Positions 17,174 to 26,227 are shown, counted from the first letter of the stretch. The stretch is 42,096 nucleotides of DNA from Caldilineaceae bacterium (GCA_022824685.1 JAJDZJ010000020.1:1-42096); one strand, 5' to 3'. Notes: a model not told the origin generated them from the sequence alone. Translations and numbers: made by a program.

Positions 17174-18049
17174 ATGAAACCTTTTGTCGATTCGAGCGAC
17201 ATCAAGAACGATGAGGAGGGTTTGCGGCGGCGCGCGGAGCGGGACGGATATCTGTTTATCCGGGACTTCTTGGACAAGGGGGCCGTCCTGGAGGCCAGGC
17301 GGGACATCGCCGGTGTCTTGCAGGACGTGGGGTGGATCGATGCCGGCACGGACCCGCTGGAGGCGATCACGAGCCATCCTCCGCACGTTTCGGGTGAGCC
17401 AGAGTTTTCACCGGTCTATGACAGAGTCCAACGGCTCGAATCTTTCCATTCGCTTGCCCATGATGCGGCGATACTGCGCGCCATCGGGCATCTGTTGGGA
17501 GGCGACGTCCTGCTGCAGCCGAGCAACATTGCGAGGTTCATCTTTCCGACGAACCTGGAACAGACGACGCCGGCGCATCAGGATTTCGTGCATATCCAGG
17601 GGACACCTGATGTATGGACTGCGTGGCTGCCGCTGGGCGACTGTCCGCACAGGATGGGCGGGTTGAGCGTGCTGCCGGGGTCGCACAAGTACGGGATCCT
17701 GCCAGTTTCCCGTTCGCTTGGCGCGGGGGGACTGCGGGCGCACTTCGAGAAGATCGGGGGCGAGTGGGTTTCGAGTCCGTTCGAATCAGGAGATATTCTC
17801 TTCTTTCACAGCCATACAGTGCATCAGGGGTTACCCAATTTGTCCGGGAATCGGATTCGGCTCTCGGTGGACTACCGCTATCAGAAGGCTTCTGATCCAG
17901 TGATGGACAAGGTCCTGACGCCACATCAGGGGCGGCTCACCTGGGAGGAGGTCTACGAGGGCTGGAAGTCGACTGCGTTTCAGTACCACTGGCAGCAGTA
18001 CGAACTCACGCCTGTGGAGAAGGAGCCGGTAGAAGTGGTGGGCGAATAG
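17174..18049 (+). CDS. Phytanoyl-CoA dioxygenase family protein 1
   Basis: A 291-aa member of the PhyH branch of Fe(II)/2-oxoglutarate oxygenases, which hydroxylate unactivated carbons with O2. The iron facial triad is visible: HQD at 135-137 (PAHQDFVHIQG) and the distal His at about 217 (SHTVHQGL), followed by Arg in GNRIRLSVDYR for 2-oxoglutarate. GGLSVLPGSHKYG is a family hallmark. The N-terminal RDGYLFIRDFLD is also typical. A GGAGGAGAGG-type site precedes the ATG. It lies 73 bp after the DppC-type permease on the same strand, so it is probably the last gene of the importer operon and may act on the imported compound. The substrate is unknown. Confidence 0.9.
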   Translation: MKPFVDSSDIKNDEEGLRRRAERDGYLFIRDFLDKGAVLEARRDIAGVLQDVGWIDAGTDPLEAITSHPPHVSGEPEFSPVYDRVQRLESFHSLAHDAAILRAIGHLLGGDVLLQPSNIARFIFPTNLEQTTPAHQDFVHIQGTPDVWTAWLPLGDCPHRMGGLSVLPGSHKYGILPVSRSLGAGGLRAHFEKIGGEWVSSPFESGDILFFHSHTVHQGLPNLSGNRIRLSVDYRYQKASDPVMDKVLTPHQGRLTWEEVYEGWKSTAFQYHWQQYELTPVEKEPVEVVGE

Positions 18050-18140
18050 CGGCGGCCGAACCGGCGCCATCTTTTCTCACATCAAGCTAAACCCATTTAC
18101 TAAACGTAAAGTAGCTGTATCTTCAGGGCAACAAGCCAAG

Positions 18141-18170
18141 CAGCCCGCCTCGGACCAGGCGGGCTGTTTG
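18141..18170. terminator. Rho-independent terminator between convergent units
   Basis: CAGCCCGCCT (18141-18150) and AGGCGGGCTG (18157-18166) form a perfect 10-bp stem with a 6-base loop, followed by TTTGT on the plus strand. It lies between the ends of the PhyH 1 gene (+) and the SIS gene (-) and can serve the rightward transcript, possibly both. The rest of the 278-bp gap holds nothing recognisable. Confidence 0.85.
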
Positions 18171-18327
18171 TCATGCGAGCGATTGGAGATGACATTCTGG
18201 CGGATTCTTTGGGCTGGCAGTGGAGGGATGGTGGAAAACCAGGCCGCTTCGATGCTGACCAATCGGAATGGGGAGGTTCTGAAGGGCGAAAAACAGTTCC
18301 TCTCCGAGTCTAATCCGTCCGGCTTCT

Positions 18328-19572
18328 TCACGGCCCCGGATGCACCTCCAACAACTGACTTTCCTGAATCGTACGCATGTTCATTTCATACTGCAAGGGC
18401 GAGTCGAATTCGAAGGCCAGGCGCCCGCGGGCCATTGCCAGGTAGGTGGCGAAGAGCTGACCGGGAACGCAGTAGACGAGCGGGGAAAGCGGTTCGGACA
18501 CGGCGCCGGCGACCGGGAGCGTTACATCTGCAGCTTTGGCCAGTTCCGGGTTGCCGCTGTCGGTGACAACGACACCGCGGGCGCCCATGGTCTGAGCCGT
18601 GTGAAGTAACTCTCGGACCCGGCTGACGGACCGGCCACTGGGGGCGATGAAGAGGACCTGTGTACCCGGACCGGTGAGGAAGAACTGCTCATGCGCCCAT
18701 TCCTCCAATTCCTGCGCGACGCCGTAAACTCGCGGCAGTTCATAGGTTTTGGCCGCGTAGAAAAGGCTGGTGGCAAGACTGGGGCCGGAGCCCAGAATCG
18801 TGTACGTTTCGATCTCCTTGACCTGCTCTGCGTAGGCCTGGGCGGGCGGTGTGCAGATCCGAACGGTTTCGGTGATGAGTTCGGAGGTGGAACGCAGCTC
18901 GGCCCTCAAGGCGTCGGCCTGCCGCTCGGAGAGGCGGCCGCGCACGACTCCGGTCTGGATAGCGATCAGATAGAGCGTCGTCAGACTGGCCAGGTAGTTG
19001 ACCAGCCCGAATGAGCCGCGGCGCGGTTTCCCGGCCTCCTCGTCCGCGGCCAGGTTGCTGGGCATTCCGATCACCTCACCGGAGATTTGGACACTTTGAT
19101 TCAGGACTGTGTCGGCTTCCTGGGCCAACCACCCATCCGGGTTGCCGGTGATTGCAACCGCGTGGGCGCCGGCCAGGCGGGCGTTTACCAGCGCTTCGAC
19201 TGAGCGCGTGGCTTTTCCGGAGTTGGAGATTGCAAAGACGAGAGAGCCGGGAGGGACGAATTCGGCGGCATAGCGTCCGAACTCAAGGGCTTCGAGCGGC
19301 TCGGTCGGGACGCCGGCATGGCGAGCGAAACTGTAGCGGGCCGCGAGGCCGGCGAAGTAGGAGTCTCCGCAGCCGGTCAGGTAGATGTGCGCCGCGCTGG
19401 CGAACAGAGAGGGGTCCAGTGCTTCGAGCTGGGGTTGGACCGAATCGATGACCGCGGGGATGGCAGGGCCCTGGTTGCTGATTTCGTTCAGCATGTCATC
19501 GATTGTAACGGGGATTGGTTCGCCGAACTCAGCCTGTCGAACCGGGCGCGCTGTGATTCTTGATTTGGTCAT
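18328..19572 (-). CDS. SIS-domain sugar isomerase/deglycase-like protein
   Basis: A 414-aa protein with two SIS (sugar isomerase) domains, as in the C-terminal half of GlmS, in AgaS and in fructosamine-6-phosphate deglycases, but with no glutaminase domain. Domain 1 shows IYLTGCGDSYFAGLAARY and VFAISNSGKATRSV; domain 2 shows TILGSGPSLATSLFYAAKTYE, ELEEWAHEQF and VLFIAPSGRSVSR. These are sugar-phosphate-binding Ser/Thr loops and the Glu/His catalytic region of the family. It is the last gene of the long minus-strand directon, 71 bp after the Rieske gene. With the PfkB kinase of the same directon it could form a kinase plus deglycase/isomerase pair. Substrate not assignable. Confidence 0.88.
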   Translation of the reverse strand: MTKSRITARPVRQAEFGEPIPVTIDDMLNEISNQGPAIPAVIDSVQPQLEALDPSLFASAAHIYLTGCGDSYFAGLAARYSFARHAGVPTEPLEALEFGRYAAEFVPPGSLVFAISNSGKATRSVEALVNARLAGAHAVAITGNPDGWLAQEADTVLNQSVQISGEVIGMPSNLAADEEAGKPRRGSFGLVNYLASLTTLYLIAIQTGVVRGRLSERQADALRAELRSTSELITETVRICTPPAQAYAEQVKEIETYTILGSGPSLATSLFYAAKTYELPRVYGVAQELEEWAHEQFFLTGPGTQVLFIAPSGRSVSRVRELLHTAQTMGARGVVVTDSGNPELAKAADVTLPVAGAVSEPLSPLVYCVPGQLFATYLAMARGRLAFEFDSPLQYEMNMRTIQESQLLEVHPGP

Positions 19573-19643
19573 ATTGGCCTCAAGTTGGGAGATGCGCGGC
19601 TGGCGGCGCGCCTTCAGATTGCTGGCGCCGGCAGCTCTTTCCT

Positions 19644-20036
19644 CTACAGGACCAGTGTCACTTGCCCTTCCTCAACGACGACCTCGTATGTGCGCAGTTT
19701 GAGGTCGTAGCCAAAGGCCTTTCCGCTGCGAACATGGTATTCCATTCCGTGGCCAGGACAGACCAACACCTCGCCGTCGTGGACCCATTTGGTTTCCCAG
19801 CATGTTTCCTCGCTGCAAATTACGGTTCCCTGCAGGCGGCCGCGGCTTAGCGGCGCGGACTGGTGGGGACAGCGGCCGTATAGGGCAAAGTATTCGCCAT
19901 TGATATTGAATACTGCGATATGCACGCGCCCGACTTGGACCTCTACGCGGGCGCCGTGTGGAAAGTCTACCGCGGGCATGATGGGCACTTTGCGTTGCGA
20001 GCGGGACCTGGTGTCGGGTTGCATTTTTTGCGTCAT
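19644..20036 (-). CDS. Rieske [2Fe-2S] domain protein
   Basis: A 130-residue soluble Rieske ferredoxin-like protein. The cluster ligands are C56-P-H58 and C93-P-G-H96. The two halves are separated by 34 residues, longer than the usual ~15-17. The insertion carries two extra Cys (C74, C79). The second box reads CPGHGMEY where CPWHGWxF is usual. Its start ATG (20036) overlaps the stop of the upstream amidohydrolase as ATGA, so the two are probably translationally coupled. The in-frame ATG giving MPAVDFPHG (19 residues later) could be the true start. It might pass electrons to an oxygenase, but no Rieske-type oxygenase large subunit is in the window. Confidence 0.9.
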   Translation of the reverse strand: MTQKMQPDTRSRSQRKVPIMPAVDFPHGARVEVQVGRVHIAVFNINGEYFALYGRCPHQSAPLSRGRLQGTVICSEETCWETKWVHDGEVLVCPGHGMEYHVRSGKAFGYDLKLRTYEVVVEEGQVTLVL

Positions 20037-21208
20037 TTTGGCGGTGTCAACCCAAAGAATTCAAGCGCGTTTTCGCCGAGGATTTTGCGGCGCAGCGTTT
20101 CGTCCATTTCGTAGCGCATGAAACCTGCGATGAGGTCGCGTTCAAGGTGGGGCCAGTCGGAGGCCCACATGGTCGTGTCTTGTCCCTGGTAAAGTTCGAT
20201 TAGCTTTACCAGGTCACCGCGTCGAGGAAGGGCCTCGAGCTCATGTGTGCCAATGTACCAATCGCGGATGTATTCGCTGGGCTTCTTTTCGAGCGCGGGC
20301 AGTTCAGTTCGATAGCGGAGGTAGGCGGCGTCAAGCCGGTACATGATGAAGGGCATCCACGTAAGCCCGGCCTCAAGCACCGCGAACTTCAGGTTGGGAA
20401 AGCGGACAGGGATACCGGCGCACACAACAGACATGATCTGCAGCATGGACGTGAATGGAAAGCCCATGCTGTTGACCTGCATAAGGGTATGGAAATGGGC
20501 AACCCGCAGCGGATAGTTGTCATGGATGAGCGCCTCGATGCCGTGGAAGCTGATGGGGAGACTGTGCCTGGCGGCCGCGGCATAGATTGGCTCGTACTTC
20601 TCATCCCCTATGGGTGGATTGACGCCAACGTCGGGAAGGCAGACGCTTACAACATCCGGATGACTGGCGTGGCGGTCGATCTCTTCGGCAGCGGAAGCGG
20701 GGTGCTGCGGGGCAACGACGATGGCGATTTTGACACCCTTGGTGTTCTGATAGGCGTCCACCATGTACTGGTTGTAGGCTTTGGCAAGCGAGGCAGCCCA
20801 TTCCGGTTCCGGGAGGTAGCCGATGGGGAGAAGTTCGCTGGGGAACAGAATGCTGTAGTCGATGATGCCTTTTTCCATTCTGGCCAGCAGGTCCTCTTTG
20901 GCGGCCAGTTTGGCGCGTGGCGGCTTGTCATACGACGAGCCGAGCCAGGCGATGTGGGCAATCATATTGCGAAGCGAGTTGCCCGGCTCTCCCTTGAAGT
21001 CAGCCTGGAGCACAGTCTCCAATCGTTTGCGGAAATGGCCCTCCATGTAGTCGAGCATGAACATGAGCGTATCGTCGACATGGACGTCAACGTCAACGAT
21101 AGTGAGTTCGGATAGCTCTTTACCGAACTGGTCAAGATCCTCGTCCTGCACGGGATTGTATGAGGCTTCGACCTTGCGAACTTTGACAAGCGGACCGTCA
21201 GATTCCAT
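20033..21208 (-). CDS. Amidohydrolase family 2 (ACMSD-like) protein
   Basis: A 391-aa TIM-barrel metal-dependent hydrolase/decarboxylase of the amidohydrolase-2 group. The N-terminal metal motif reads VDVDVHVD (H43, with D45 where the second His of HxH is common). It is followed by PISFHGIEALIHDN, FPNLKFAVLEAGLTWMPF and WASDWPHLE, which carry the expected His, Glu and Asp ligands. The start is the ATG at 21208: AGGAG lies 8 bases upstream, whereas the open frame to 21319 adds an Arg-rich tail. It follows the second importer's DppC gene by 113 bp and overlaps the Rieske gene. Relatives catalyse C-C or C-N bond cleavage; the reaction here is unknown. Confidence 0.88.
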   Translation of the reverse strand: MESDGPLVKVRKVEASYNPVQDEDLDQFGKELSELTIVDVDVHVDDTLMFMLDYMEGHFRKRLETVLQADFKGEPGNSLRNMIAHIAWLGSSYDKPPRAKLAAKEDLLARMEKGIIDYSILFPSELLPIGYLPEPEWAASLAKAYNQYMVDAYQNTKGVKIAIVVAPQHPASAAEEIDRHASHPDVVSVCLPDVGVNPPIGDEKYEPIYAAAARHSLPISFHGIEALIHDNYPLRVAHFHTLMQVNSMGFPFTSMLQIMSVVCAGIPVRFPNLKFAVLEAGLTWMPFIMYRLDAAYLRYRTELPALEKKPSEYIRDWYIGTHELEALPRRGDLVKLIELYQGQDTTMWASDWPHLERDLIAGFMRYEMDETLRRKILGENALEFFGLTPPK

Positions 21209-21321
21209 CGGAGAATCTCCTGTCGGCCTTCGGCATCGGGGCGCGCTCCGCCTGGCGACCAGCCGCCGCGGCGGCGGAAACAAGAGCTTGAGTGTAGCAG
21301 ACGCACGCGCGCGCAACAAAA

Positions 21322-22224
21322 TCAGGTCGCGGACCGGTTATATTGCATCCCCGAGGCAGCGCGCGGGTTCATCACGTCGATCAGACCGTCTCCGACCAGA
21401 TTGACACTCAGGACGAGAATGGTCAGTACGAGACCGGGAAAGCCGGGGTACCAAGGCGCGACCGTGATGTAGCCGCGTCCGTCACTGATAATGGAGCCCA
21501 GGCTGGGCGTGGGCGGTTGAATGCCAAAGCCAAAGAAGCTGAGGCCGGCCTCATACATGATTGCGCCCGGAATTCCCATGGAGAAGGCGACGATTATCGG
21601 CCCCATGCAATTGGGCAGAACGTGACGGAGCAGGATGCGCCAGCTGCCGGCGCCGACGCACCGCGCCGCTTCCACATAGGTCTGCCCCCTGATCGACAAG
21701 GCCTGGCCTCTGACCAGCCGGGCCACGTCGGGCCAGGCTACAAGCGCCAAAGCCACGCATACGGTGACCAGGCCTGGCCCAAGGACCGCGGTAACGGTCA
21801 TTGCCAGCAAGATGACGGGAAAGGCAAGCATGATGTCCGTAATTCGCATGATCAGGTCGTCGACGTAACGGGGGAAAAAGCCTGAGATGAGGCCAAGAAG
21901 GACGCCGGCAACCATTGAGATGCCCCTAACCAGGATTCCGACGATGAGGGAGGTGCGCAGCCCGTAGACGACCCTTGCGAAGATGTCCCGCCCCAGTTGA
22001 TCGGTGCCGAACAGATTGAGCCTGCTGGGCGGGAAGGGAGGCCTAAGCGTCTGGCCGTCCTGTTCGCGGCGCATCTCGATCTGGGTAGGGTCGGTGACGA
22101 TGTAGGGGGCGAAGGCAGCCAGCAGCATAAAGAGAAGAATGACGCCAACACCGGCCAGAGCCAGGCGAGAGCGCTGAAAGCGGCCCCAGTCAGACGTAGC
22201 GAATTCGCGGATTGATATATGCAT
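21322..22224 (-). CDS. ABC transporter permease, DppC type (second importer)
   Basis: A 300-aa inner-membrane permease of normal length. It has a short cytoplasmic N-terminus, first helix LALAGVGVILLFMLLAAFAPYI, then NLFGTDQLGRDIFARVVYGLRTSL, the canonical DppC region. The EAA loop is YVEAARCVGAGSWRILLRHVLPN, and the end is VNLVGDGLIDVMNPRA. The start overlaps the DppB-type gene by 35 bases, consistent with coupling. Unlike the DppC-type protein of the first importer it has no large external insertion, so the two importers are not simple recent duplicates. Confidence 0.93.
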   Translation of the reverse strand: MHISIREFATSDWGRFQRSRLALAGVGVILLFMLLAAFAPYIVTDPTQIEMRREQDGQTLRPPFPPSRLNLFGTDQLGRDIFARVVYGLRTSLIVGILVRGISMVAGVLLGLISGFFPRYVDDLIMRITDIMLAFPVILLAMTVTAVLGPGLVTVCVALALVAWPDVARLVRGQALSIRGQTYVEAARCVGAGSWRILLRHVLPNCMGPIIVAFSMGIPGAIMYEAGLSFFGFGIQPPTPSLGSIISDGRGYITVAPWYPGFPGLVLTILVLSVNLVGDGLIDVMNPRAASGMQYNRSAT

Positions 22225-23116
22225 ACAGGAGATCCACTGCCAAGTTGACGAGAGATACGGATACGGCCAACACGACTACCGAAGCCTGAAGGGCGGGGAG
22301 ATCGCGAAAGACGAGGGCGTCATAGGCGTATTTTCCGATGCCGGGCCAGGCGAAGATGACCTCTATGATAGGAATTCCGCCGAGAAGGCGCACAAAGTCG
22401 GCTCCGATCGTGGAGACGATGGGGATGAGCGCGTTGGGGAGCATGTGCCGACGCATCACGAGCGCGTTGCGAAGGCCTTTGGCGCGGGCCGTGCGAATGT
22501 AGTCCTCTGCCATTACCTCCAAGAGCGCGGCGCGGGTGATCCTGGCAAGGAGCCCCAGCGAAGGCAAGGCCAATGTGAAAGCAGGCAGGATTATGAAGCG
22601 GTCGAAGCCGATGCCATATCCTGACGGCGGGAGAAGCCGAAGAGAAACGGCAAACGCGATTTGCAACATGAGAGCAAGCCAGAACAGGGGAAAGGAAAGA
22701 TTGAGGGCCGCGATCGTCATGATCAGCCGGTCGGCCCAACCGTTGCGGCGGGCGGCTGCGATGACGCCCAACCAGACTCCGATCAGGGCGCTGGCGACTT
22801 CGGCGGCGATGGCCAGCTGTATGGTTTTGGGAAAGACCTCAATGAGGTCCTGCAAAATGGGGCGACGGGACTGATAAGAACGGCCGAACTCACCGCGCGC
22901 CAGGTTTCCGAGATTGTCGAGATACTGAACCCACAAGGGACGATTGAATCCCATCTCCTCGCGAATCGTCTTGACCACGTCGGGATCGGCGAAGGGTCCT
23001 GCCATCATGCGGGCGGGATCTCCGGGAAGGATGTTGAGCAGTGCGAAGAGAACGGTTACCAGCCCAATGAGAATGGGGACGATCTGAATCAGGCGGCGGA
23101 CAGAGTAACCGAGCAT
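22190..23116 (-). CDS. ABC transporter permease, DppB type (second importer)
   Basis: A 308-aa permease. It opens with MLGYSVRRLIQIVPILIGLV and shows NILPGDPARMMAG, QYLDNLGNLARGEFGRSYQSRRP, the EAA loop YIRTARAKGLRNALVMRRHML and the end LLYAYINPRIRYV, all standard for DppB. It lies between a PhyH gene (104 bp upstream) and the DppC-type gene (35-base overlap). No ATPase gene follows, so ATP-binding subunits must come from elsewhere, possibly from the convergent operon at 13806-15952. Confidence 0.94.
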   Translation of the reverse strand: MLGYSVRRLIQIVPILIGLVTVLFALLNILPGDPARMMAGPFADPDVVKTIREEMGFNRPLWVQYLDNLGNLARGEFGRSYQSRRPILQDLIEVFPKTIQLAIAAEVASALIGVWLGVIAAARRNGWADRLIMTIAALNLSFPLFWLALMLQIAFAVSLRLLPPSGYGIGFDRFIILPAFTLALPSLGLLARITRAALLEVMAEDYIRTARAKGLRNALVMRRHMLPNALIPIVSTIGADFVRLLGGIPIIEVIFAWPGIGKYAYDALVFRDLPALQASVVVLAVSVSLVNLAVDLLYAYINPRIRYV

Positions 23117-23220
23117 GTCAGGACGGCGCCGACCTCATCAGCGAATGGACACTCATTCCAGGGGAACCGACTGGGCGGGTTGGGGTATGCGAGCGTGCGG
23201 GCAAAGCGACTGAGGCACTC

Positions 23221-24348
23221 TCAGATCGCAAGGTCATTGAGGTTGTAATTCCTGAGGATGGCGGCGCGGGTCTCCTCAGTCCAGCGGTTGGCGTCTTCAT
23301 CGCCGGCGAGAGGACTGTAGACGTAGCGCGGTTCGTGAGGGAAGCGCCGTTGGCGGGCGTCGATTGCAAGTGCGATGACGCGAGAGCGTTCGCGGATGCG
23401 GCCGGCATCGTAGACGGTTTCCTGCCCTGCGTGGACGGTTCTGACATTCAAAACGGACCGAAGGCGGTGGAATCCAAAGTTGATGGTGATTCTTCTATCA
23501 GGAGAGGTATTGGCAAAGGAGGCGTGGAGGGCCTGCCGATTGGACATCACAACGTCTCCTGGCTCACAGATCATGGGCACGGCGCCAGGCAACCTGTCCG
23601 AACCGTTCTCGTCAACCATCTTTTTGATGTCCAGCTTGCCCAGTTTGTGGGAGCCCGGCAACAGCCAGACGCCGTTTTCGGCAGTGCTGCCATAGAGCTG
23701 CGCCATGAAGTTGAAGCCGTGGGCACCTTCGTCCAGGTCGGGGCTGTCCCAGTGGGTGGTTCCGTCGTGGTGCCAGGCGACAGAAGGACCGAGGCCGGCG
23801 GGTTTGACGATGACCGATTCGGTAAAGGGGGTGAAGTCGGGCCCGTTGATCGTTTCGGCGATTGCCAAGAGCTGAGGGTGACCATAGAGGCGGAGGCAGG
23901 CGTCCATGATCTGGAGAGGACTGGCGATACTGGAAATGACGAATTCAGGAGCGCCGTCAGGCGGGGCCGGTTCGCTCATCTTGGCAGGATGGCGGCCGCT
24001 GACCAGGTCGGTGCCGCCATAAGGGTCGCTTAATGGTTTGGCAAAGCGAAAGGTTGGGCGCTCCAGGTCGTCACCAAGGGCAGGGCGGCCCCGGGCGTCA
24101 ACTGTTGCGTCCTTGGTGAAGGGCGCCCGTTCCAAGGCGTGTTCCATGTCATCCTGGAGGTCGCGGAGCTCAGATGGGCTCAAAACGCCCTCCAGGACAT
24201 AGAATCCGCAGCGCCAGTAGGCATTGACGATTTCCTGGTCGAGAGATCCATCTTCATTGAAGCGAATCGGGCCGCGGTTGCCCAATGTGTATGCCAGGTC
24301 TTTGCCGGCGCTGAAGTAACTGTCGGCCATTCTTTCTTTCACCGTCAT
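23221..24348 (-). CDS. Phytanoyl-CoA dioxygenase family protein 2
   Basis: A 375-aa PhyH-type Fe(II)/2-oxoglutarate oxygenase. Iron ligands appear as H193-H-D195 (VAWHHDGTTHWD) and H275 (QALHASF), with the 2-oxoglutarate Arg in SPDRRITINFGFHR. GVWLLPGSHKLGKLD is the family signature. It is longer than the other two PhyH proteins through insertions around 75-135. The ATG at 24348 follows GGAGGACCAC; the open frame to 24483 overlaps the SBP gene and is not credible as coding. Its place between the binding protein and permease genes of an importer strongly suggests that it acts on the transported solute. Confidence 0.9.
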   Translation of the reverse strand: MTVKERMADSYFSAGKDLAYTLGNRGPIRFNEDGSLDQEIVNAYWRCGFYVLEGVLSPSELRDLQDDMEHALERAPFTKDATVDARGRPALGDDLERPTFRFAKPLSDPYGGTDLVSGRHPAKMSEPAPPDGAPEFVISSIASPLQIMDACLRLYGHPQLLAIAETINGPDFTPFTESVIVKPAGLGPSVAWHHDGTTHWDSPDLDEGAHGFNFMAQLYGSTAENGVWLLPGSHKLGKLDIKKMVDENGSDRLPGAVPMICEPGDVVMSNRQALHASFANTSPDRRITINFGFHRLRSVLNVRTVHAGQETVYDAGRIRERSRVIALAIDARQRRFPHEPRYVYSPLAGDEDANRWTEETRAAILRNYNLNDLAI

Positions 24349-24467
24349 GTGGTCCTCCGAGCGGCAGGGCGCGCCGCACGCATTCGGGGAAGGCAGCGCG
24401 TGCGGCGCACAGTCTGTCTGTTTCAGAACTCCTGATACATACCGTCCACCAAGGCCCGCGCCGAATC

Positions 24468-26111
24468 CTATTCTTCCACCCACACTCTGTGGAACATGTG
24501 CGTGTCCATCGGGGACGGGACATAGTTCTGGACGCGGGGCCGGGATACGTCGACGTAGATGTTGTGCGTCAAGGGAATGTATGGGAGGTCCTCGGCGAAC
24601 TGGGCGTCCACGGCCTGGTATAGGCGGGCACGTTCCACATCGTCGATGGTGGCGCGGGCTGTAGCGATGTTGGCGTCCACTTCGGCGTTGGCATAGCGTG
24701 CATAGTTCCCTCCCGCGCCGAGGTTATCGGAGTGCATGAGCGGGAAGTAGAATCCATCCGGGTCGGCATAGTCTGTTACCCGGTACATCCAGGCCAGGTC
24801 ATAGTTGCCGGTTTCAAGCGCTTCCATATAGGGCCCGAACTCGGTCGGTCTGATTTCAATATTGATGCCGATCTCCTTCAAGTTCGCTTGATAGATTTCA
24901 AGGAGCTTGATCAGGTTGCCCCACGGCGGAAGAATGACATCGAACGTGCCAGGCAGGCCGTCGGCGTAGCCGGCCTCGGCCATAAGCGCTTTGGCGGCCT
25001 CAAGGTTGACGGGGTAGTTCAGTATGGCGCTTTCATCAAAGCCAAGCAGGCCGGGAGGGAGGATTCCCTGGGCAACCGTGGCGCGGCCCTGCAGGCTGGC
25101 GATCACGGCATCCAAGTCAAGCGCGTAGCGGACAGCTTGCCGGAGTTTGGCGTTGGCGCCGAATGGCTCACTTTCCAGGTTTACGGCGATGAAATCGGTG
25201 TGGAAGGTCTCGGCCCAGCCGAGTTTCTCTTTGTAAACCGGGTCAGTGCTGAATCTTTCCCAGTGGGCCGGAGGGACCCAGGCCATATCCAACCTCCCGG
25301 CATCCAGTTCGACGATACGCGTGTTTTCATCGCCGATGAAGCGGAAGGTCACGGCATCCAGATAGGGTCTCCCGTTCCAGTACTCTTCGAAGGCGTTGAG
25401 CGTTACGTCCTGGTTGAGATTCCACTCACCCAATGAGAATGGCCCGGCTGAGACGACGTTCTGGCCGAAGTCTTCGCCCCACTTTTCAACTTCCTCCCGG
25501 GGTACGACCGCCAAATTGATGCTGGCGAGCATGGACTTGAATGGCGCCAGAGGTTCTGCCAGCTCAATCTCCAGTGTTTGAGTGTCTAAGACGCGGATGC
25601 CGGAGACCTCGTCGGCTGCGCCATCCCGGAAGTCCTCTGCGCCATCCACGATGGAGAGCATCCACGCCTTGGGGCTCCTGGTTTCCGGATTCAGCACGCG
25701 TTCGAAGCTATACTTGAAGTCATCTGCGGTGATTTCACGCCCGTTGTGGAATTTCGCTCCTGAACGCAGATTGAAGGTCCAGGTTTTTCCGTCCTCGGAA
25801 ACGTCAAAGCTCTCGGCGATGGCCGGTTCGATTTCGCGGCCGTTAGGCGAAAGACGGAAGAGACCTTCAAGCAGATTGGGAGCGATGACTCCCTGATCCC
25901 AACCGGCGATCGCGGCCGGATCAAAGTTCTGCGGGTCGGAGGAGACAAACCCGGTCACGACACCGCCCATTCTTGGTCCTTCGCTCTCCATCGAATCAGA
26001 GGTCGTTGCGGATTCGTCGGGCGTCACCGGCGCGGCGACACAGGCAATCAGGAGCAGACTCAGAAGAGTCAGAAACAACGAATGTCTCAAAGAACGATGC
26101 CTCAGTTTCAT
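24468..26111 (-). CDS. ABC transporter substrate-binding lipoprotein (second importer)
   Basis: A 547-aa SBP_bac_5-type binding protein. The signal peptide ends in the lipobox LLIAC (Cys24), then a short Ser/Thr/Glu linker. The core shows VTGFVSSDPQNFDPAAI, LLEGLFRLSPNG, KTWTFNLRSGAKFHNGREITADDFKYSFERVL, typical of the family, and the late motif LRQAVRYALDLDAVI. The ATG at 26111 has an AGGAG site; the frame continues to 26243 but that extension lacks family similarity and contains the promoter region. It heads the transcription unit that includes PhyH 2, both permeases, amidohydrolase, Rieske and SIS genes. It differs clearly from the 686-aa binding protein of the first importer. Confidence 0.94.
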   Translation of the reverse strand: MKLRHRSLRHSLFLTLLSLLLIACVAAPVTPDESATTSDSMESEGPRMGGVVTGFVSSDPQNFDPAAIAGWDQGVIAPNLLEGLFRLSPNGREIEPAIAESFDVSEDGKTWTFNLRSGAKFHNGREITADDFKYSFERVLNPETRSPKAWMLSIVDGAEDFRDGAADEVSGIRVLDTQTLEIELAEPLAPFKSMLASINLAVVPREEVEKWGEDFGQNVVSAGPFSLGEWNLNQDVTLNAFEEYWNGRPYLDAVTFRFIGDENTRIVELDAGRLDMAWVPPAHWERFSTDPVYKEKLGWAETFHTDFIAVNLESEPFGANAKLRQAVRYALDLDAVIASLQGRATVAQGILPPGLLGFDESAILNYPVNLEAAKALMAEAGYADGLPGTFDVILPPWGNLIKLLEIYQANLKEIGINIEIRPTEFGPYMEALETGNYDLAWMYRVTDYADPDGFYFPLMHSDNLGAGGNYARYANAEVDANIATARATIDDVERARLYQAVDAQFAEDLPYIPLTHNIYVDVSRPRVQNYVPSPMDTHMFHRVWVEE

Positions 26112-26227
26112 ATTGGTCTCCTCGGCTTGAATGGATTCCTTCAACTGCGAGTGAAATGTATGGCGCTTCCCATTGTGGCACAGGATGAGGTAGGCGTAAG
26201 AGCAGGAATGCCTCGGGAATCTGCCCA

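Noticed and set aside
20243..21115. 290-codon plus-strand frame opposite the amidohydrolase
   Set aside because: The minus-strand product has clear amidohydrolase motifs; the plus-strand frame has Gly/Val/Asp-rich shadow composition.
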